Shown here piece by piece: positions 8,701 to 18,643 of a stretch of DNA of 63,250 bases (the first letter of the stretch is position 1; each line of letters begins with the position of its first letter). Source of the stretch: Clostridiales bacterium (GTDB lineage: Bacteria; Bacillota; Clostridia; DUPQ01); assembly GCA_023145435.1 (NCBI GenBank), contig JAGLDS010000010.1, positions 1 through 63,250 of the forward strand. The letters are read 5' to 3'. The notes under the pieces are model-generated. The model searched no databases, was not told the origin of the DNA, and saw nothing but the letters and a program-made list of their open reading frames with translations. The translations under genes and the position numbers were made by a program.

Positions 8701-8982
8701 ATGAGTAGATCATTAAAAAAAGGACCTTATGTGTTTCCAAAACTGTTAGCTAGAATTGAGGAAATGAACGATAAAAACGAAAAGAAAGTCTTAAAAACTT
8801 GGTCAAGACCTTCTACCATATTCCCTCAAATGGTTGGCCATACAATAGCAGTTCATGATGGAAGAAAACATGTACCTGTCTACATTACTGAAGATATGGT
8901 AGGTCATAAACTAGGCGAATTTGTACCAACAAGAACTTTTAGAGGACATGGTAAAGGCGATAAAGTAAGTACAGTAGTATAG
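8701..8982 (+). CDS. rpsS: 30S ribosomal protein S19
   Basis: A 93-residue protein starting [10 protein letters not shown] and ending with the usual [12 protein letters not shown] block. It binds in the 30S head with S13. AAGGAG lies upstream. Confidence 0.97.
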   Translation: MSRSLKKGPYVFPKLLARIEEMNDKNEKKVLKTWSRPSTIFPQMVGHTIAVHDGRKHVPVYITEDMVGHKLGEFVPTRTFRGHGKGDKVSTVV

Positions 8983-9005
8983 GTAAGTAGGAAAGGAGGA
9001 CAAAA

Positions 9006-9482
9006 ATGGCTAAAAAAGACTTAGCAAAAGAAACAGAAAATAATGCAAATGAAATTTTACTGGAGAAATACCATAAGGTAACCAGAAAAAATAAGAAAGC
9101 TCCCCTGCTTACTAAAAAAGAAAAGAAATCTCTTGGAATAGGTAAAGATGAAGGTAGAGCAAGTGCAAAATATATAAGAGTTTCTGCAAGTAAAGCAAAA
9201 TTAGTTCTTGATTTAATTAGACACAAAGGACTAGAAGAAGCTTATGCAATTCTCAAGCATACACCAAGATCATCATGTGAATACATTTTGAAATTGATGG
9301 ATTCAGCTGAAGCAAATGCTGTTAATAACTTTGAGATGTCAAAAGAAAATCTTTATGTTTCAGAAGCATATGCAAACCAGGGTCCTACAATGAAGAGGAT
9401 TAAACCAAATGCAAGAGGTAGCGCATCAAGAATTAGAAAAAGAACAAGTAATATAACAATCGTTCTTAAAGAAAGAGCATAA
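9006..9482 (+). CDS. rplV: 50S ribosomal protein L22 with a long N-terminal extension
   Basis: The L22 core begins near residue 53 (ASAKYIRVSASKAKLVL) and runs to the end, including the loop that reaches into the exit tunnel (PTMKRIKPNARGSASRI). The whole protein is 158 residues against about 110 in typical L22. The extra ~50 residues are lysine-rich and polar. The ATG at 9006 has AAAGGAGG before it, so the extension is probably translated. Its contacts on the ribosome surface are unknown. Confidence 0.95.
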   Translation: MAKKDLAKETENNANEILLEKYHKVTRKNKKAPLLTKKEKKSLGIGKDEGRASAKYIRVSASKAKLVLDLIRHKGLEEAYAILKHTPRSSCEYILKLMDSAEANAVNNFEMSKENLYVSEAYANQGPTMKRIKPNARGSASRIRKRTSNITIVLKERA

Positions 9483-9501
9483 CTTACAAGGAGGAAGATA
9501 A

Positions 9502-10164
9502 ATGGGACAGAAGGTTAACCCCCATGGACTAAGAGTCGGAATAATCAAAGACTGGGATACTAAATGGTATGCTAATAAACGTGATTTTGGTAATTACCTT
9601 GTTGAGGATGTTAAAATCAGAAAGTATATCAAAAAGAAGTTATACATTGCTGGTATTTCAAAAATTGAAATTGAGCGAGCTGCAAATAAAATTAAATTAA
9701 ATATCCATACAGCAAAGCCTGGACTTATTATTGGTAAAGGTGGAGCAGGGATTGAAAAATTACGAGCAGAAGTAGAAGCGCTAACAAACAAAGGTGTATT
9801 GATTAATATTAGTGAAATCAAAGGAGCTGATAAAGATGCTCAGTTAGTAGCTGAAAATATTGCTCAGCAACTTGAAAAAAGGATTTCATTTAGAAGAGCA
9901 ATGAAACAATCAATGTCTAGAACTATGAAAGCTGGTGCATTAGGAGTTAAAACAATGTGTTCAGGTAGATTAGGCGGAGCTGAAATAGCTAGAAGAGAAC
10001 ATTACCATGAAGGTACTATTCCTCTTCAGACACTTCGTGCTGATATTGACTATGGTTTTGCAGAAGCAAATACAACTTATGGCAAAATTGGCTGTAAAGT
10101 TTGGATTTATAAAGGAGAAATTCTTCCTGCTAAAAAAGAAGAATTACAAGGAGGCAAAGCATAA
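9502..10164 (+). CDS. rpsC: 30S ribosomal protein S3
   Basis: A 220-residue protein with the [13 protein letters not shown] start, the KH domain [15 protein letters not shown] near 75-90, and a C-terminal S3 domain. S3 lines the mRNA entry tunnel. AAGGAGG precedes the ATG. The stop overlaps the rplP start in TAATG. Confidence 0.97.
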   Translation: MGQKVNPHGLRVGIIKDWDTKWYANKRDFGNYLVEDVKIRKYIKKKLYIAGISKIEIERAANKIKLNIHTAKPGLIIGKGGAGIEKLRAEVEALTNKGVLINISEIKGADKDAQLVAENIAQQLEKRISFRRAMKQSMSRTMKAGALGVKTMCSGRLGGAEIARREHYHEGTIPLQTLRADIDYGFAEANTTYGKIGCKVWIYKGEILPAKKEELQGGKA

Positions 10165-10586
10165 TGTTAATGCCTAAAAGAGTCAAGTACAGAAGAGTAC
10201 ATAGAGGTAGACTTAAAGGGAAAGCACTTAGAGGCAATAAAGTTGTCAATGGTGAATTTGGCCTTATGGCTTTAGAACCTGGATGGATTACCAGTAATCA
10301 AATAGAAGCTGCCAGAGTAGCGATGACTCGTTACATAAAAAGAGGTGGTAAGGTATGGGTGAAAATATTCCCTCATAAACCAGTAACAAAGAAACCTGCT
10401 GAAACTCGTATGGGTAGTGGTAAAGGGTCTCCAGAACACTGGGTAGCATGTGTCAAACCTCAGAGAGTTATGTTTGAAATCGGCGGAGTTGATGAAGAAC
10501 ATGCAAAAGAGGCTTTACGACTTGCAATGCATAAACTTCCTGTAAAATGTAAGTTTGTAACAAAAGAAAATAATGGTGGTGAGTAG
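10164..10586 (+). CDS. rplP: 50S ribosomal protein L16
   Basis: A 140-residue protein starting [16 protein letters not shown], with [16 protein letters not shown] in the middle as in all L16. It helps place tRNAs at the A site. The start is coupled to the rpsC stop. Confidence 0.97.
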   Translation: MLMPKRVKYRRVHRGRLKGKALRGNKVVNGEFGLMALEPGWITSNQIEAARVAMTRYIKRGGKVWVKIFPHKPVTKKPAETRMGSGKGSPEHWVACVKPQRVMFEIGGVDEEHAKEALRLAMHKLPVKCKFVTKENNGGE

Positions 10587-10587
10587 A

Positions 10588-10791
10588 ATGAAAGCAGTTA
10601 AGATTAGAGAACTGACAAATGAAGAATTAGCAAGTGAACTTAATGAGCTAAAATCAGAATTGTTTAAGTTGAGATTTCAATATGCAACCAATCAACTCGA
10701 AAACCCTATTAAGATTAAAGATGTAAAAAGAGACATCGCTAGAGTTAAAACAATCATTAGGGAAAGAGATTTAGAAGTTGCAACCAAGTAA
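10588..10791 (+). CDS. rpmC: 50S ribosomal protein L29
   Basis: A 67-residue two-helix protein (ELTNEELASELNELKSELF). The ATG at 10588 follows the rplP stop by one base and gives normal L29 length. An in-frame GTG at 10573 would add five residues inside rplP and is less likely. The Shine-Dalgarno lies in the end of rplP (GGTGGTGAG). Confidence 0.95.
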   Translation: MKAVKIRELTNEELASELNELKSELFKLRFQYATNQLENPIKIKDVKRDIARVKTIIRERDLEVATK

Positions 10792-10806
10792 TAAGGAGGA
10801 AAGCAA

Positions 10807-11064
10807 GTGGCTGATAGAAATTCAAGAAAAACCAGAACTGGTAAAGTAACCAGTAATAAAATGGACAAAACTATCGTTGTATCTGTATCGAACAGTTTTA
10901 AACATCCTCTTTATAAAAAATATATTAAGAGGACATTCAAGCTAAAAGCACATGATGAAAACAATGAGTGTAATATTGGCGATAGAGTAGAAGTAATGGA
11001 AACAAGACCAATCAGTAAAGATAAGCGATGGAGATTGGTAAGTATCGTTGAAAAAGCCAAGTAG
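10807..11064 (+). CDS. rpsQ: 30S ribosomal protein S17
   Basis: An 85-residue OB-fold protein with [16 protein letters not shown] near the start and the family's [13 protein letters not shown] block. It starts with GTG at 10807 after AAGGAGGA. Confidence 0.96.
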   Translation: MADRNSRKTRTGKVTSNKMDKTIVVSVSNSFKHPLYKKYIKRTFKLKAHDENNECNIGDRVEVMETRPISKDKRWRLVSIVEKAK

Positions 11065-11087
11065 GCAGAATTGGAGGAAACTTTATC

Positions 11088-11456
11088 ATGATCCAGATGC
11101 AAACAGTTTTAAAATCTGCTGATAATACCGGTGCTAAAGAATTATTCTGTATAAAAGTACTTGGTGGTTCAGGAAGAGTTTACGCAAATATTGGAGATGT
11201 CATCGTTTGTAGTGTTAAAAGCGCGTCACCCGGTGGAGTTGTTAAAAAAGGTCAAATCGTTAAGTGTGTTATCGTTAGAACTAAAAAAGGAATCAGAAGA
11301 AATGATGGTTCATATTTGAAGTTCGATGAAAACGCTGCTGTTGTTATTAATGAAAACAAAGAGCCAGAAGGCACACGTATTTTTGGCCCAGTAGCTAGAG
11401 AACTAAGAGATAAAGATTATATGAGAATTATATCTCTTGCTCCAGAAGTATTATAG
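11088..11456 (+). CDS. rplN: 50S ribosomal protein L14
   Basis: A 122-residue protein of standard length ([18 protein letters not shown] at the N terminus). It forms an inter-subunit bridge and is the docking site of the silencing factor RsfS. GGAGG lies upstream of the ATG. Confidence 0.97.
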   Translation: MIQMQTVLKSADNTGAKELFCIKVLGGSGRVYANIGDVIVCSVKSASPGGVVKKGQIVKCVIVRTKKGIRRNDGSYLKFDENAAVVINENKEPEGTRIFGPVARELRDKDYMRIISLAPEVL

Positions 11457-11470
11457 AGGAGGCATAAAAG

Positions 11471-11809
11471 ATGAAAAAAATTCATGTAAAAGCCGGAGAT
11501 AATGTTCTGGTTCTCAGTGGCAAGGACAGAGGAAAACAAGGCAAAGTTATCGAAGTTAATTCGAAAGTTGGAAAAGTATTAGTTGAGGGTGTTAACATGG
11601 CAACTAAACATGTGAAACCTAAAAGTATGAACCAACAAGGTGGAATCATCCATCAAGAAGCGCTAATTGATGCTTCAAATGTTATGCTTGTATGTCCTAA
11701 ATGTAAAAAGCCTGCTAGAACAGGAATTAAAATATTGGACAACGGGAAAAAAGCTAGAATATGTAAGAAGTGTAACGAAGTAATTAATTTTATTAAGGAA
11801 GCTAAGTAA
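11471..11809 (+). CDS. rplX: 50S ribosomal protein L24
   Basis: A 112-residue protein with a KOW motif ([18 protein letters not shown]). Two CxxC pairs (CPKCKKP and CKKCNEV) in the C-terminal third could hold a metal. L24 starts assembly of the large subunit. AGAGGAGG precedes the ATG. Confidence 0.96.
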   Translation: MKKIHVKAGDNVLVLSGKDRGKQGKVIEVNSKVGKVLVEGVNMATKHVKPKSMNQQGGIIHQEALIDASNVMLVCPKCKKPARTGIKILDNGKKARICKKCNEVINFIKEAK

Positions 11810-11829
11810 TAAGCTGGAGGAGGTTAAAA

Positions 11830-12372
11830 ATGGCAAGATTAAAAGATACCTATAAAAGTGAAATCGTTCCAGCGATGATGGAAAGATTTAAATATAAAAA
11901 CATTAACATGGTACCTAGACTTGAAAAAATCGTTATTAATATGGGATTAGGCGAAGCAAAAGAAAATCCTAAAGCCATTGATAGTGCTGTAGAAGAGTTA
12001 ACAGTAATCACTGGACAACGCCCAGTAGTTACGATTGCAAAAAAATCTGTTGCTAACTTTAAATTAAGAGAAGGTATGAAAATTGGTTGTAAAGTAACGT
12101 TAAGAGGCAAAAGAATGTTTGAATTTGCTGATAGACTACTTAATATTGCATTACCAAGAGTTAGAGACTTTAGAGGAGTATCCCCTACTTCATTTGATGG
12201 TAGAGGAAACTATACAATTGGAATCAAGGAGCAATTAATATTTCCTGAGATTGTTTACGATAAAGTAGACAAAGCAAGAGGAATGGACATAACATTTGTT
12301 ACCACAGCTTTGAGTGATGAAGAAGCTAAGGAACTGCTTGCTTATTTGGGCATGCCGTTTAAAAAGGTGTAA
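11830..12372 (+). CDS. rplE: 50S ribosomal protein L5
   Basis: A 180-residue protein with the L5 block [21 protein letters not shown] and the [19 protein letters not shown] segment. It binds 5S rRNA in the central protuberance. GGAGGAGG precedes the ATG. Confidence 0.97.
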   Translation: MARLKDTYKSEIVPAMMERFKYKNINMVPRLEKIVINMGLGEAKENPKAIDSAVEELTVITGQRPVVTIAKKSVANFKLREGMKIGCKVTLRGKRMFEFADRLLNIALPRVRDFRGVSPTSFDGRGNYTIGIKEQLIFPEIVYDKVDKARGMDITFVTTALSDEEAKELLAYLGMPFKKV

Positions 12373-12384
12373 GGAGGTAGTATC

Positions 12385-12570
12385 GTGGCAAAAACAGCAA
12401 TGAAGGTAAAACAGCAAAGAAAACAGAAATATAAAACTAGAGAATATAATAGATGTAAAATTTGTGGTCGGCCTCATGCCTACATGAGAAAATTCGGTAT
12501 ATGTAGGATATGTTTTAGAGAATTAGCATACAAAGGCCAAATACCTGGTGTTAGAAAAGCTAGCTGGTAA
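12385..12570 (+). CDS. rpsN: 30S ribosomal protein S14, zinc-binding (type Z)
   Basis: A 61-residue protein with two Cys pairs (CKIC and CRIC) separated by the usual [12 protein letters not shown] spacer, so it is the short zinc-containing form. It starts with GTG at 12385 after AAGGAGG. Confidence 0.96.
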   Translation: MAKTAMKVKQQRKQKYKTREYNRCKICGRPHAYMRKFGICRICFRELAYKGQIPGVRKASW

Positions 12571-12589
12571 GGAGTAAGGAGGATCAAAA

Positions 12590-12988
12590 ATGCAAATAAC
12601 AGATGTAATTGCAGATTTAATAACAAGAATTAGAAACGCAGGTAAAGCGTATCATGAAACAGTAGATATTCCTGCTTCAAACCTTAAAAAAGCAGTTGCA
12701 AATATACTTTTAGAAGAAGGATATATTGCAGGTGTTAAATTTATTGAAGATGATAAACAAGGAATTATAAGAGTTACTTTAAAATACTCAGCTAACAGAA
12801 AAAGTGTTATTACTGGTATAAAAAGAATATCTAAACCTGGTTTACGTGTATATGCAGAAAAGAATGATATACCAAGAGTATTGGGTGGATTAGGAACAGC
12901 GATTATTTCCACATCAAAAGGGGTTATGACTGATAGATCAGCTAGAGCCGCAAAAATTGGTGGAGAAGTAATGGTATTTGTTTGGTAA
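12590..12988 (+). CDS. rpsH: 30S ribosomal protein S8
   Basis: A 132-residue protein starting [17 protein letters not shown] and ending with the [13 protein letters not shown] and GGEVMVFVW blocks. S8 is a primary binder of 16S rRNA and in E. coli represses the spc genes. AAGGAGG precedes the ATG. Confidence 0.97.
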   Translation: MQITDVIADLITRIRNAGKAYHETVDIPASNLKKAVANILLEEGYIAGVKFIEDDKQGIIRVTLKYSANRKSVITGIKRISKPGLRVYAEKNDIPRVLGGLGTAIISTSKGVMTDRSARAAKIGGEVMVFVW

Positions 12989-12990
12989 TC

Positions 12991-13038
12991 TTGTATCTGA
13001 AAAGAGTTGAAATTAACTCTCAATATTAAGAACAAGAA
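12991..13038 (+). other. Nested stem in the rpsH-rplF spacer
   Basis: AGAGTT (13003-13008) pairs with AACTCT (13015-13020), flanked by CTTGT and ACAAG that could close an outer helix. It ends next to the rplF Shine-Dalgarno. It may be an internal regulatory or processing structure. No T run follows it. Confidence 0.35.
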
Positions 13039-13050
13039 GGAGGAAAAATA

Positions 13051-13587
13051 ATGTCACGTATAGGAAAAATGCCTATCACAATACCAAAAGGTGTTGACAT
13101 AAAAATCGATGGTAATGTAATTACTGTTAAAGGTTCAAAAGCAACTTTAACACAAACTTTTCCAAAAGAAATGGTTGTAAAAGTTGACAATGGTGTTTTA
13201 ACTGTTGAACGTCCTAACGACTTAAAAAGAAATAAAGCGTTCCATGGGTTAACCAGAAGCCTTATTAATAATATGGTAATTGGAGTAACTACTGGATTCG
13301 AAAAAAAACTGGAAATCAATGGTGTAGGTTATCGTGCACAAATGCAAGGTAAAAAATTAGTACTAAGTTTAGGCTACTCGCATCCTCTTGAAATGGAACT
13401 TCCAGATGGTATTAGTGTTGAAGTACCAACACAAACATCAATAATTGTAAAAGGCAGTGATAAACAGGCAGTTGGACAATTTGCAGCTGTAGTTAGATCA
13501 CTAAGAAAACCAGAGCCATATCTTGGTAAAGGTATTAAATACGCTGGTGAACACATCAGACGTAAAGAAGGTAAAACTGGTGCATAA
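13051..13587 (+). CDS. rplF: 50S ribosomal protein L6
   Basis: A 178-residue protein starting [15 protein letters not shown], with the C-terminal [16 protein letters not shown] signature. L6 sits near the factor-binding site. AAGGAGGA precedes the ATG. The 62-base spacer before it is the largest within the spc part. Confidence 0.97.
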   Translation: MSRIGKMPITIPKGVDIKIDGNVITVKGSKATLTQTFPKEMVVKVDNGVLTVERPNDLKRNKAFHGLTRSLINNMVIGVTTGFEKKLEINGVGYRAQMQGKKLVLSLGYSHPLEMELPDGISVEVPTQTSIIVKGSDKQAVGQFAAVVRSLRKPEPYLGKGIKYAGEHIRRKEGKTGA

Positions 13588-13604
13588 GGAAAGGAGTTGT
13601 TATT

Positions 13605-13973
13605 ATGATTAAAAAAACAGACAAAAACAAATTAAGACGGAAGAAACATTTAAGAATCAGAAAAAATATTAACGGCACTTCTGAAAGACCACGTTTAAAT
13701 GTTTACAAAAGTGCTAAGCACATTTATGCTCAGGTAATTGATGATAGTAAAGGAATCACTTTGGTTTCTGCATCAACACTTGATAGTGCACTAAAAGATA
13801 AAGTAAGTAATGGTGGAAATATTGAAGCTGCAAAAGCTGTTGGTCAGTTAGTTGCTGAAAGAGCAGTAGAACAAGGTGTTAAAATTGTTGTTTTTGACAG
13901 AGGCGGATATATTTATCATGGTAGAATTAAGGAATTAGCTGATGCAGCTAGAGCTAATGGGCTCAAATTCTAA
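13605..13973 (+). CDS. rplR: 50S ribosomal protein L18
   Basis: A 122-residue protein with the basic N-terminal tail [12 protein letters not shown] and the C-terminal [20 protein letters not shown] block. It binds 5S rRNA with L5. Confidence 0.97.
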   Translation: MIKKTDKNKLRRKKHLRIRKNINGTSERPRLNVYKSAKHIYAQVIDDSKGITLVSASTLDSALKDKVSNGGNIEAAKAVGQLVAERAVEQGVKIVVFDRGGYIYHGRIKELADAARANGLKF

Positions 13974-13989
13974 TAAGGAGGAAATAGCT

Positions 13990-14493
13990 TTGCAACAAAA
14001 ATTTGAAACAAATACAATGGACCTTAAAGAAAAGGTTGTTAAAATAGGTCGTGTAACTAAAGTTGTTAAAGGTGGTAGAAACTTCCGTTTTAGCACATTA
14101 GTGGTTGTTGGTGATGAAAATGGTCATGTAGGTGCAGGAATGGGTAAATCAATTGAAATACCTGATGCAATTAAAAAAGGTATTGATGCTGCTAAGAAAA
14201 ATATGATTGATGTTCCATTAGTTGGAACTACATTACCTCACGAGATTATTGGAAAATATGGTGCAGCAAAAGTACTTATAAAACCTGCAGCACCAGGAAC
14301 TGGTGTTATTGCTGGCGGACCTGTCAGAGCGGTTATGGAATTAGCTGGTGTTAGAGATGTTAGAACAAAAGTATTAGGATCTAATAATGCCATTAATATC
14401 GTAAAAGCAACAATTGAAGGACTTAAAGCAATGTTAACTGCTGAAACTGTGGCCAAAAAAAGAGGCATAACAGTTGAAGAGTTAAAGAAGTAG
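13990..14493 (+). CDS. rpsE: 30S ribosomal protein S5
   Basis: A 167-residue protein with [18 protein letters not shown] and the [23 protein letters not shown] blocks. S5 takes part in decoding fidelity. Start at TTG 13990 fits AAGGAGG at 13975-13981. An in-frame ATG at 13942 lies inside rplR, has no such site and would add 16 unrelated residues. Confidence 0.93.
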   Translation: MQQKFETNTMDLKEKVVKIGRVTKVVKGGRNFRFSTLVVVGDENGHVGAGMGKSIEIPDAIKKGIDAAKKNMIDVPLVGTTLPHEIIGKYGAAKVLIKPAAPGTGVIAGGPVRAVMELAGVRDVRTKVLGSNNAINIVKATIEGLKAMLTAETVAKKRGITVEELKK

Positions 14494-14505
14494 GAGGAGT
14501 TTATT

Positions 14506-14697
14506 GTGGCTAAGAAAGAAAAAATGCTTAAAATAACATTAGTAAAAAGCACCAATAGTTCAATTAAAGTTCATAAAGCAACTATAGAAGCTTTAGGTTT
14601 AAGGAAAATTGGTCAAAGTGTAACTAAAAAAGACAATACGCAAATGCGTGGTATGTGCTTTAGAGTGAGACACTTAGTTATCGTAGAAGAAGTATAG
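14506..14697 (+). CDS. rpmD: 50S ribosomal protein L30
   Basis: A 63-residue protein with [11 protein letters not shown] and the [11 protein letters not shown] motif. It begins at GTG 14506 after AGGAGG. Confidence 0.94.
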   Translation: MAKKEKMLKITLVKSTNSSIKVHKATIEALGLRKIGQSVTKKDNTQMRGMCFRVRHLVIVEEV

Positions 14698-14711
14698 GGA
14701 GGTTGCCTCAG

Positions 14712-15152
14712 ATGAAATTACATGATTTAAAACCTGCCGCAGGTTCAAAGAAAGATTCTTACCGTAAGGGACGTGGACATGGTTCAGGTAATGGTAAATT
14801 AGCTGGTCGTGGTAGAGATGGTCAAAACTCTCGTTCAGGTGGCGGAGTAAGAATTGGTTTCGAAGGCGGACAGATGCCTTTATATAGAAGAATTCCAAAA
14901 AGAGGATTTAACAATATTTTTGCAAAATCATATGCAGAAGTTAATGTTGAACAACTTAATGGATTTAGAAAAGGTAGTGTTGTTGATGCTGATAAATTAC
15001 TAGAAGCTGGTATAATCAGTAAAAAACTAGATGGTATAAGTGTGTTAGGAAATGGCGAAATAAAAAAGAACTTAACAGTAAAAGCAATTAGATTTACTAA
15101 AAATGCTACTGCAAAAATTGAAGCTGCTGGAGGAAAGGCCGAGGTGCTATAA
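14712..15152 (+). CDS. rplO: 50S ribosomal protein L15
   Basis: A 146-residue protein with the glycine-rich N-terminal arm [20 protein letters not shown] and the [17 protein letters not shown] block. The ATG at 14712 lies 9 bases after GGGAGG. An in-frame TTG at 14703 is adjacent to that site and is rejected. Its stop overlaps the secY start. Confidence 0.95.
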   Translation: MKLHDLKPAAGSKKDSYRKGRGHGSGNGKLAGRGRDGQNSRSGGGVRIGFEGGQMPLYRRIPKRGFNNIFAKSYAEVNVEQLNGFRKGSVVDADKLLEAGIISKKLDGISVLGNGEIKKNLTVKAIRFTKNATAKIEAAGGKAEVL

Positions 15153-16432
15153 TGTTTGAAACCATCAAAAATGCTTGGAAAATCGCAGATCTTAAGAAAA
15201 AGTTACTGTTTACAGCAATATTCTTATTGATTTATCGGCTTGGATGTCATATTCCTGTTCCAGGATTAATTGAAGAAGCATTCGCTAAATTAATTGAGGG
15301 AAATCAATTATTTGGCTTTATGGATACTTTTTCTGGTGGAGCTTTTTCAAATGCATCGTTGTTTGCAATGGGAATTACCCCATATATTAACTCAACTATT
15401 ATTTTACAGTTACTGACAATTGCGATTCCTGCTTTAGAGAGATTGCAAAAAGAAGGAGCTGAAGGTAGAAAGAAAATACAACAGTATGTTAGATATCTAA
15501 CAGTCATTTTAGGATTTTTCCAAGCATCAATGTTATTTATTAACTTGAAAAATACTGGTGCTATTTATGATGGAGGAACAGTTATTTCTTTCTTCTTAAT
15601 TAGTTTAACCTTTACAGCAGGTACTGCATTTATTATGTGGATTGGTGAAAATATTACTGAAAAAGGTATTGGTAATGGGATATCATTAATTATCTTTGCT
15701 GGTATTATTGCAAGGGGACCATCTGGAATCCAGAGCATTTTATATCACTATCAACAAGGACAATTAGGTAGTGGTATTATTGGTATCTTAGGCATTGCAT
15801 TAATTGTTGGTGTATTTTTAGTATCAATTGTTGGTGTTATATATGTTACACAAGCCGAAAGAAGAATCCCAATTCAATATGCTAAAAGAGTAGTAGGAAG
15901 AAAAATGTATGGTGGACAGAGTACTCATTTGCCAATAAAAGTTAATATGTCTGGTGTTATTCCAATCATATTTGCAACATCATTAACTGCATTACCTGGT
16001 ATTTTAGTTAGCTTTATTGCACCACAGACAGAAAGTGCATTTTTACTAGCACTACAAAAAACTGGTGGACCAATATATTTGATAATATATGCTATGTTGA
16101 TTTTATTCTTTACATTCTTCTATACGATTATTCAATTCAATCCAGTTGAAGTTGCAAATAATCTAAAGAAAAATGGTGGATTTATTCCTGGTGTAAGACC
16201 TGGAAAACCAACTTCAATTTATATTAATAATGTATTAAATAGACTAACATGGTTTGGTGGATTCTTTTTAGCTTTAGTTGCTGTATTCCCAGGTGTTATG
16301 GGTGGACTATTTGGTATGAATATCTGGTTTGGTGGAACAGCACTATTGATTATTGTAGGAGTTGCTCTTGATACTGTTAAACAGATAGAGTCACAAATGC
16401 TAATGAGACATTATAAAGGATTTCTTGATTAG
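15152..16432 (+). CDS. secY: Protein translocase subunit SecY
   Basis: A 426-residue membrane protein with ten predicted helices, the channel of the Sec translocon. The first helix (KLLFTAIFLLIYRLGCHIPVPG), the plug region with FSGGAFSNASLFAMGI, and RRIPIQYAKR in the C5 loop are all recognisable. It is coupled to rplO by a one-base overlap, the usual place of secY. Confidence 0.97.
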   Translation: MFETIKNAWKIADLKKKLLFTAIFLLIYRLGCHIPVPGLIEEAFAKLIEGNQLFGFMDTFSGGAFSNASLFAMGITPYINSTIILQLLTIAIPALERLQKEGAEGRKKIQQYVRYLTVILGFFQASMLFINLKNTGAIYDGGTVISFFLISLTFTAGTAFIMWIGENITEKGIGNGISLIIFAGIIARGPSGIQSILYHYQQGQLGSGIIGILGIALIVGVFLVSIVGVIYVTQAERRIPIQYAKRVVGRKMYGGQSTHLPIKVNMSGVIPIIFATSLTALPGILVSFIAPQTESAFLLALQKTGGPIYLIIYAMLILFFTFFYTIIQFNPVEVANNLKKNGGFIPGVRPGKPTSIYINNVLNRLTWFGGFFLALVAVFPGVMGGLFGMNIWFGGTALLIIVGVALDTVKQIESQMLMRHYKGFLD

Positions 16433-16447
16433 TATAGGAGGAATGAT

Positions 16448-17083
16448 TTGATTATTATTTTATTAGGTGCCCCTGGTAGTGGAAAAGGCACACAAGCAAA
16501 AATGCTGTCTAGTAAATTTAATATTCCACATATATCAACAGGTGATATTTTCAGAAGAAACATCAAAGAAAATACGCTTTTAGGCAAAAAAGCCAAAATG
16601 TACATTGATAAGGGACAATTAGTCCCAGATGAAGTAACTTGTGAAATTGTTGATGATCGCATTAATATGGATGATTGTAGAAATGGTTTCATCTTAGATG
16701 GATTTCCAAGAACGATTTTTCAAGCTAACGAGTTAGAAAATATGTTACAAAAACTGCAATTAGAAATTAATTATGTACTTAATATTGTGGTAACTAATCA
16801 AAGTGTAATAACACGTATTTCTGGTAGAAGAATGTGTAATTGTGGACAAATCTATCATATTGATAGAAACCCAACAAAGATTGACGGAATTTGCGACGTA
16901 TGTGGTGAAGCAACTTATATAAGAGATGATGATCAACCAAAAACTATCAAAACTAGACTACAAGCATATCATCAGGCTACTAAACCACTTGAAGATTATT
17001 ATCTAAAAAAAGGATTGTTAATAAATATAGATGGTGAACCAGCACCAAAAGAAGTTTTTAATGAAGTAGTAACGGTTATTTAA
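16448..17083 (+). CDS. adk: Adenylate kinase, zinc-lid type
   Basis: A 211-residue enzyme interconverting ATP + AMP and 2 ADP. The P-loop is GAPGSGKGTQAK, and the DGFPRT motif follows near 85. The lid holds CNCG and CDVCG, so it is the metal-binding form. Translation starts at TTG 16448 after AGGAGG at 16437-16442; an ATG four bases earlier is out of frame. In most relatives map follows here, but the next gene is a KOW protein. Confidence 0.95.
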   Translation: MIIILLGAPGSGKGTQAKMLSSKFNIPHISTGDIFRRNIKENTLLGKKAKMYIDKGQLVPDEVTCEIVDDRINMDDCRNGFILDGFPRTIFQANELENMLQKLQLEINYVLNIVVTNQSVITRISGRRMCNCGQIYHIDRNPTKIDGICDVCGEATYIRDDDQPKTIKTRLQAYHQATKPLEDYYLKKGLLINIDGEPAPKEVFNEVVTVI

Positions 17084-17105
17084 TAACCATTAACGGAGAA
17101 AAATA

Positions 17106-17378
17106 GTGAAACTAATCCCAGGTCATGTAATTATTTCCAACGCAGGTAGAGACAAAGGCCATTATTTTATATTGGTTGCGTTGGATGAGAAAAGTGAATA
17201 TATTTATTTAGTTGATGGAAATCTTAGAAAGATTGAAAATCCTAAGAAAAAAAAGCTCAAACATGTTATAATAACCGATAGAATTATAAAAAAGTTTGAA
17301 GATAAATTAATAAATGGAAAACCTCTTCAGAATGCTGAAATCATGAAAGAACTTAAAAAGCAATTTGAAGAAGATTAA
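17106..17378 (+). CDS. KOW-domain RNA-binding protein (L14e-like)
   Basis: A 90-residue protein beginning at GTG 17106. The N-terminal [20 protein letters not shown] fits a KOW motif, followed by a lysine-rich strand region and a charged C-terminal helix. Clostridia often carry such a protein between adk or map and infA; its role on the ribosome is not known. The Shine-Dalgarno is weak (CGGAG). Spacing of about 20 bases on both sides suggests co-transcription. Confidence 0.8.
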   Translation: MKLIPGHVIISNAGRDKGHYFILVALDEKSEYIYLVDGNLRKIENPKKKKLKHVIITDRIIKKFEDKLINGKPLQNAEIMKELKKQFEED

Positions 17379-17398
17379 ATCGAAAAGGAGGTAACACT

Positions 17399-17614
17399 TT
17401 GGCCAAAAATATCATCGAAGTTGAAGGTAAAGTAATTGAATCGCTACCAAATGCGATATTCAAAGTTGAGCTAACAAACAAGCATGTAATTCAGGCGCAT
17501 TTATCTGGTAAGCTACGGATGCATTATATTCGTATACTACCTGGCGACAAGGTTAAAATTGAGATGTCACCTTACGATTTAACAAAAGGCAGAATAACAT
17601 GGAGAGGGAAATAA
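17399..17614 (+). CDS. infA: Translation initiation factor IF-1
   Basis: A 71-residue OB-fold protein of standard length with [19 protein letters not shown] and the C-terminal [13 protein letters not shown] block. It occupies the A site during initiation. It starts at TTG 17399 after AAGGAGG. Confidence 0.96.
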   Translation: MAKNIIEVEGKVIESLPNAIFKVELTNKHVIQAHLSGKLRMHYIRILPGDKVKIEMSPYDLTKGRITWRGK

Positions 17615-17627
17615 GGAGGAGTAACTA

Positions 17628-17741
17628 ATGAAAGTTAAACCATCAGTAAAAAGAATTTGCGAAAAATGCAAAGTAATTAAGAGAAAAGGGAAAGTCATGA
17701 TTATTTGTGAAAACCCTAGACACAAACAAAGACAAGGATAG
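17628..17741 (+). CDS. rpmJ: 50S ribosomal protein L36, zinc type
   Basis: A 37-residue protein starting [15 protein letters not shown]11, C14, C27 and H32 form the zinc site of the C+ form. AAGGAGGA precedes the ATG. The gene is very short but lies in its standard place after infA. Confidence 0.96.
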   Translation: MKVKPSVKRICEKCKVIKRKGKVMIICENPRHKQRQG

Positions 17742-17752
17742 TATTGGTATAT

Positions 17753-17795
17753 TCACTAGTAGAGCGGCTGAGTAATACACTTATTCTAATAGTGA
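17753..17795 (+). other. Long stem in the rpmJ-rpsM spacer
   Basis: TCACTA (17753-17758) and TAGA (17760-17763) pair with TCTA (17785-17788) and TAGTGA (17790-17795), giving ten pairs around one G-A mismatch and a 21-base loop. It lies in a 108-base spacer before rpsM. In E. coli the S4 target is in the same position, but no homology is claimed. Confidence 0.45.
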
Positions 17796-17849
17796 TTAAA
17801 TAAATAGGCATTAAAAAATTAGTGAAATAAATGGAGGTGCAAAGAGTAA

Positions 17850-18218
17850 ATGGCTCGTATCGCCGGGGTAGACTTACCCAGAGAAAAAAGAGTTGAAGTG
17901 GGATTAACATACATTTTTGGTGTAGGGTTAACTACTTCCCAAAAAATATTAGAGAAATCGGAAATTAATCCTGATACTAGGGTTAAAGATTTGACAGAAT
18001 CTGAAGTTGCTGCATTAAGAGATGTTATAGAAAAAGATTTTATTGTAGAAGGTGATCTTAGAAGAGAAACTTCTATGAATATTAAGAGATTAATTGAAAT
18101 TGGCAGCTATAGAGGAAGAAGACACAGAATGGGTCTTCCAGTCAGAGGACAGAATACCAAAAACAATTCTAGAACCAGAAAAGGTCCTAAAAGAGCAATT
18201 GGTGGAAAGAAAAAATAA
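17850..18218 (+). CDS. rpsM: 30S ribosomal protein S13
   Basis: A 122-residue protein starting [16 protein letters not shown] and ending in the basic tail with [19 protein letters not shown]. It forms bridges between the subunits. GGAGGTG lies upstream. Confidence 0.97.
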   Translation: MARIAGVDLPREKRVEVGLTYIFGVGLTTSQKILEKSEINPDTRVKDLTESEVAALRDVIEKDFIVEGDLRRETSMNIKRLIEIGSYRGRRHRMGLPVRGQNTKNNSRTRKGPKRAIGGKKK

Positions 18219-18233
18219 GGAGGAATATTGTAA

Positions 18234-18626
18234 ATGGCACCTAAGACTAAAAAAAGCAGAAAAAGAAAAGAAAAAAAGAACATTGAACATGGCCAAGCTC
18301 ATATTCGTTCTAGTTTCAACAACACAATTGTGACATTAACTGATGTTAAAGGAAATGCTATATCATGGGCAAGTGCTGGAGGTTTAGGTTTCAGAGGCTC
18401 AAGAAAAAACACACCTTTTGCAGCTCAGCAGGCAGCTGAAACTGCTGCAAAAGCTGCAATGGAGCATGGACTAAAAACAGTAGAAGTATATGTTAAAGGG
18501 CCTGGTTCAGGTAGAGAAGCAGCTATTAGAGCATTACAAACAGCGGGTTTAGAAGTGAAACTTATTAAAGATGTTACACCTATTCCGCATAATGGTTGCA
18601 GACCACCTAAAAGAAGAAGAGTGTAA
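18234..18626 (+). CDS. rpsK: 30S ribosomal protein S11
   Basis: A 130-residue protein with [16 protein letters not shown] and the C-terminal [18 protein letters not shown] end. It lies on the 30S platform. AAGGAGGA is upstream. Confidence 0.97.
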   Translation: MAPKTKKSRKRKEKKNIEHGQAHIRSSFNNTIVTLTDVKGNAISWASAGGLGFRGSRKNTPFAAQQAAETAAKAAMEHGLKTVEVYVKGPGSGREAAIRALQTAGLEVKLIKDVTPIPHNGCRPPKRRRV

Positions 18627-18643
18627 CGGAGGTATAATATAAA

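Noticed and set aside
13942-13989. ATG 13942 as the rpsE start
   Set aside because: It lies inside rplR with no ribosome site; TTG 13990 has AAGGAGG at 8 bases and gives normal S5 length.
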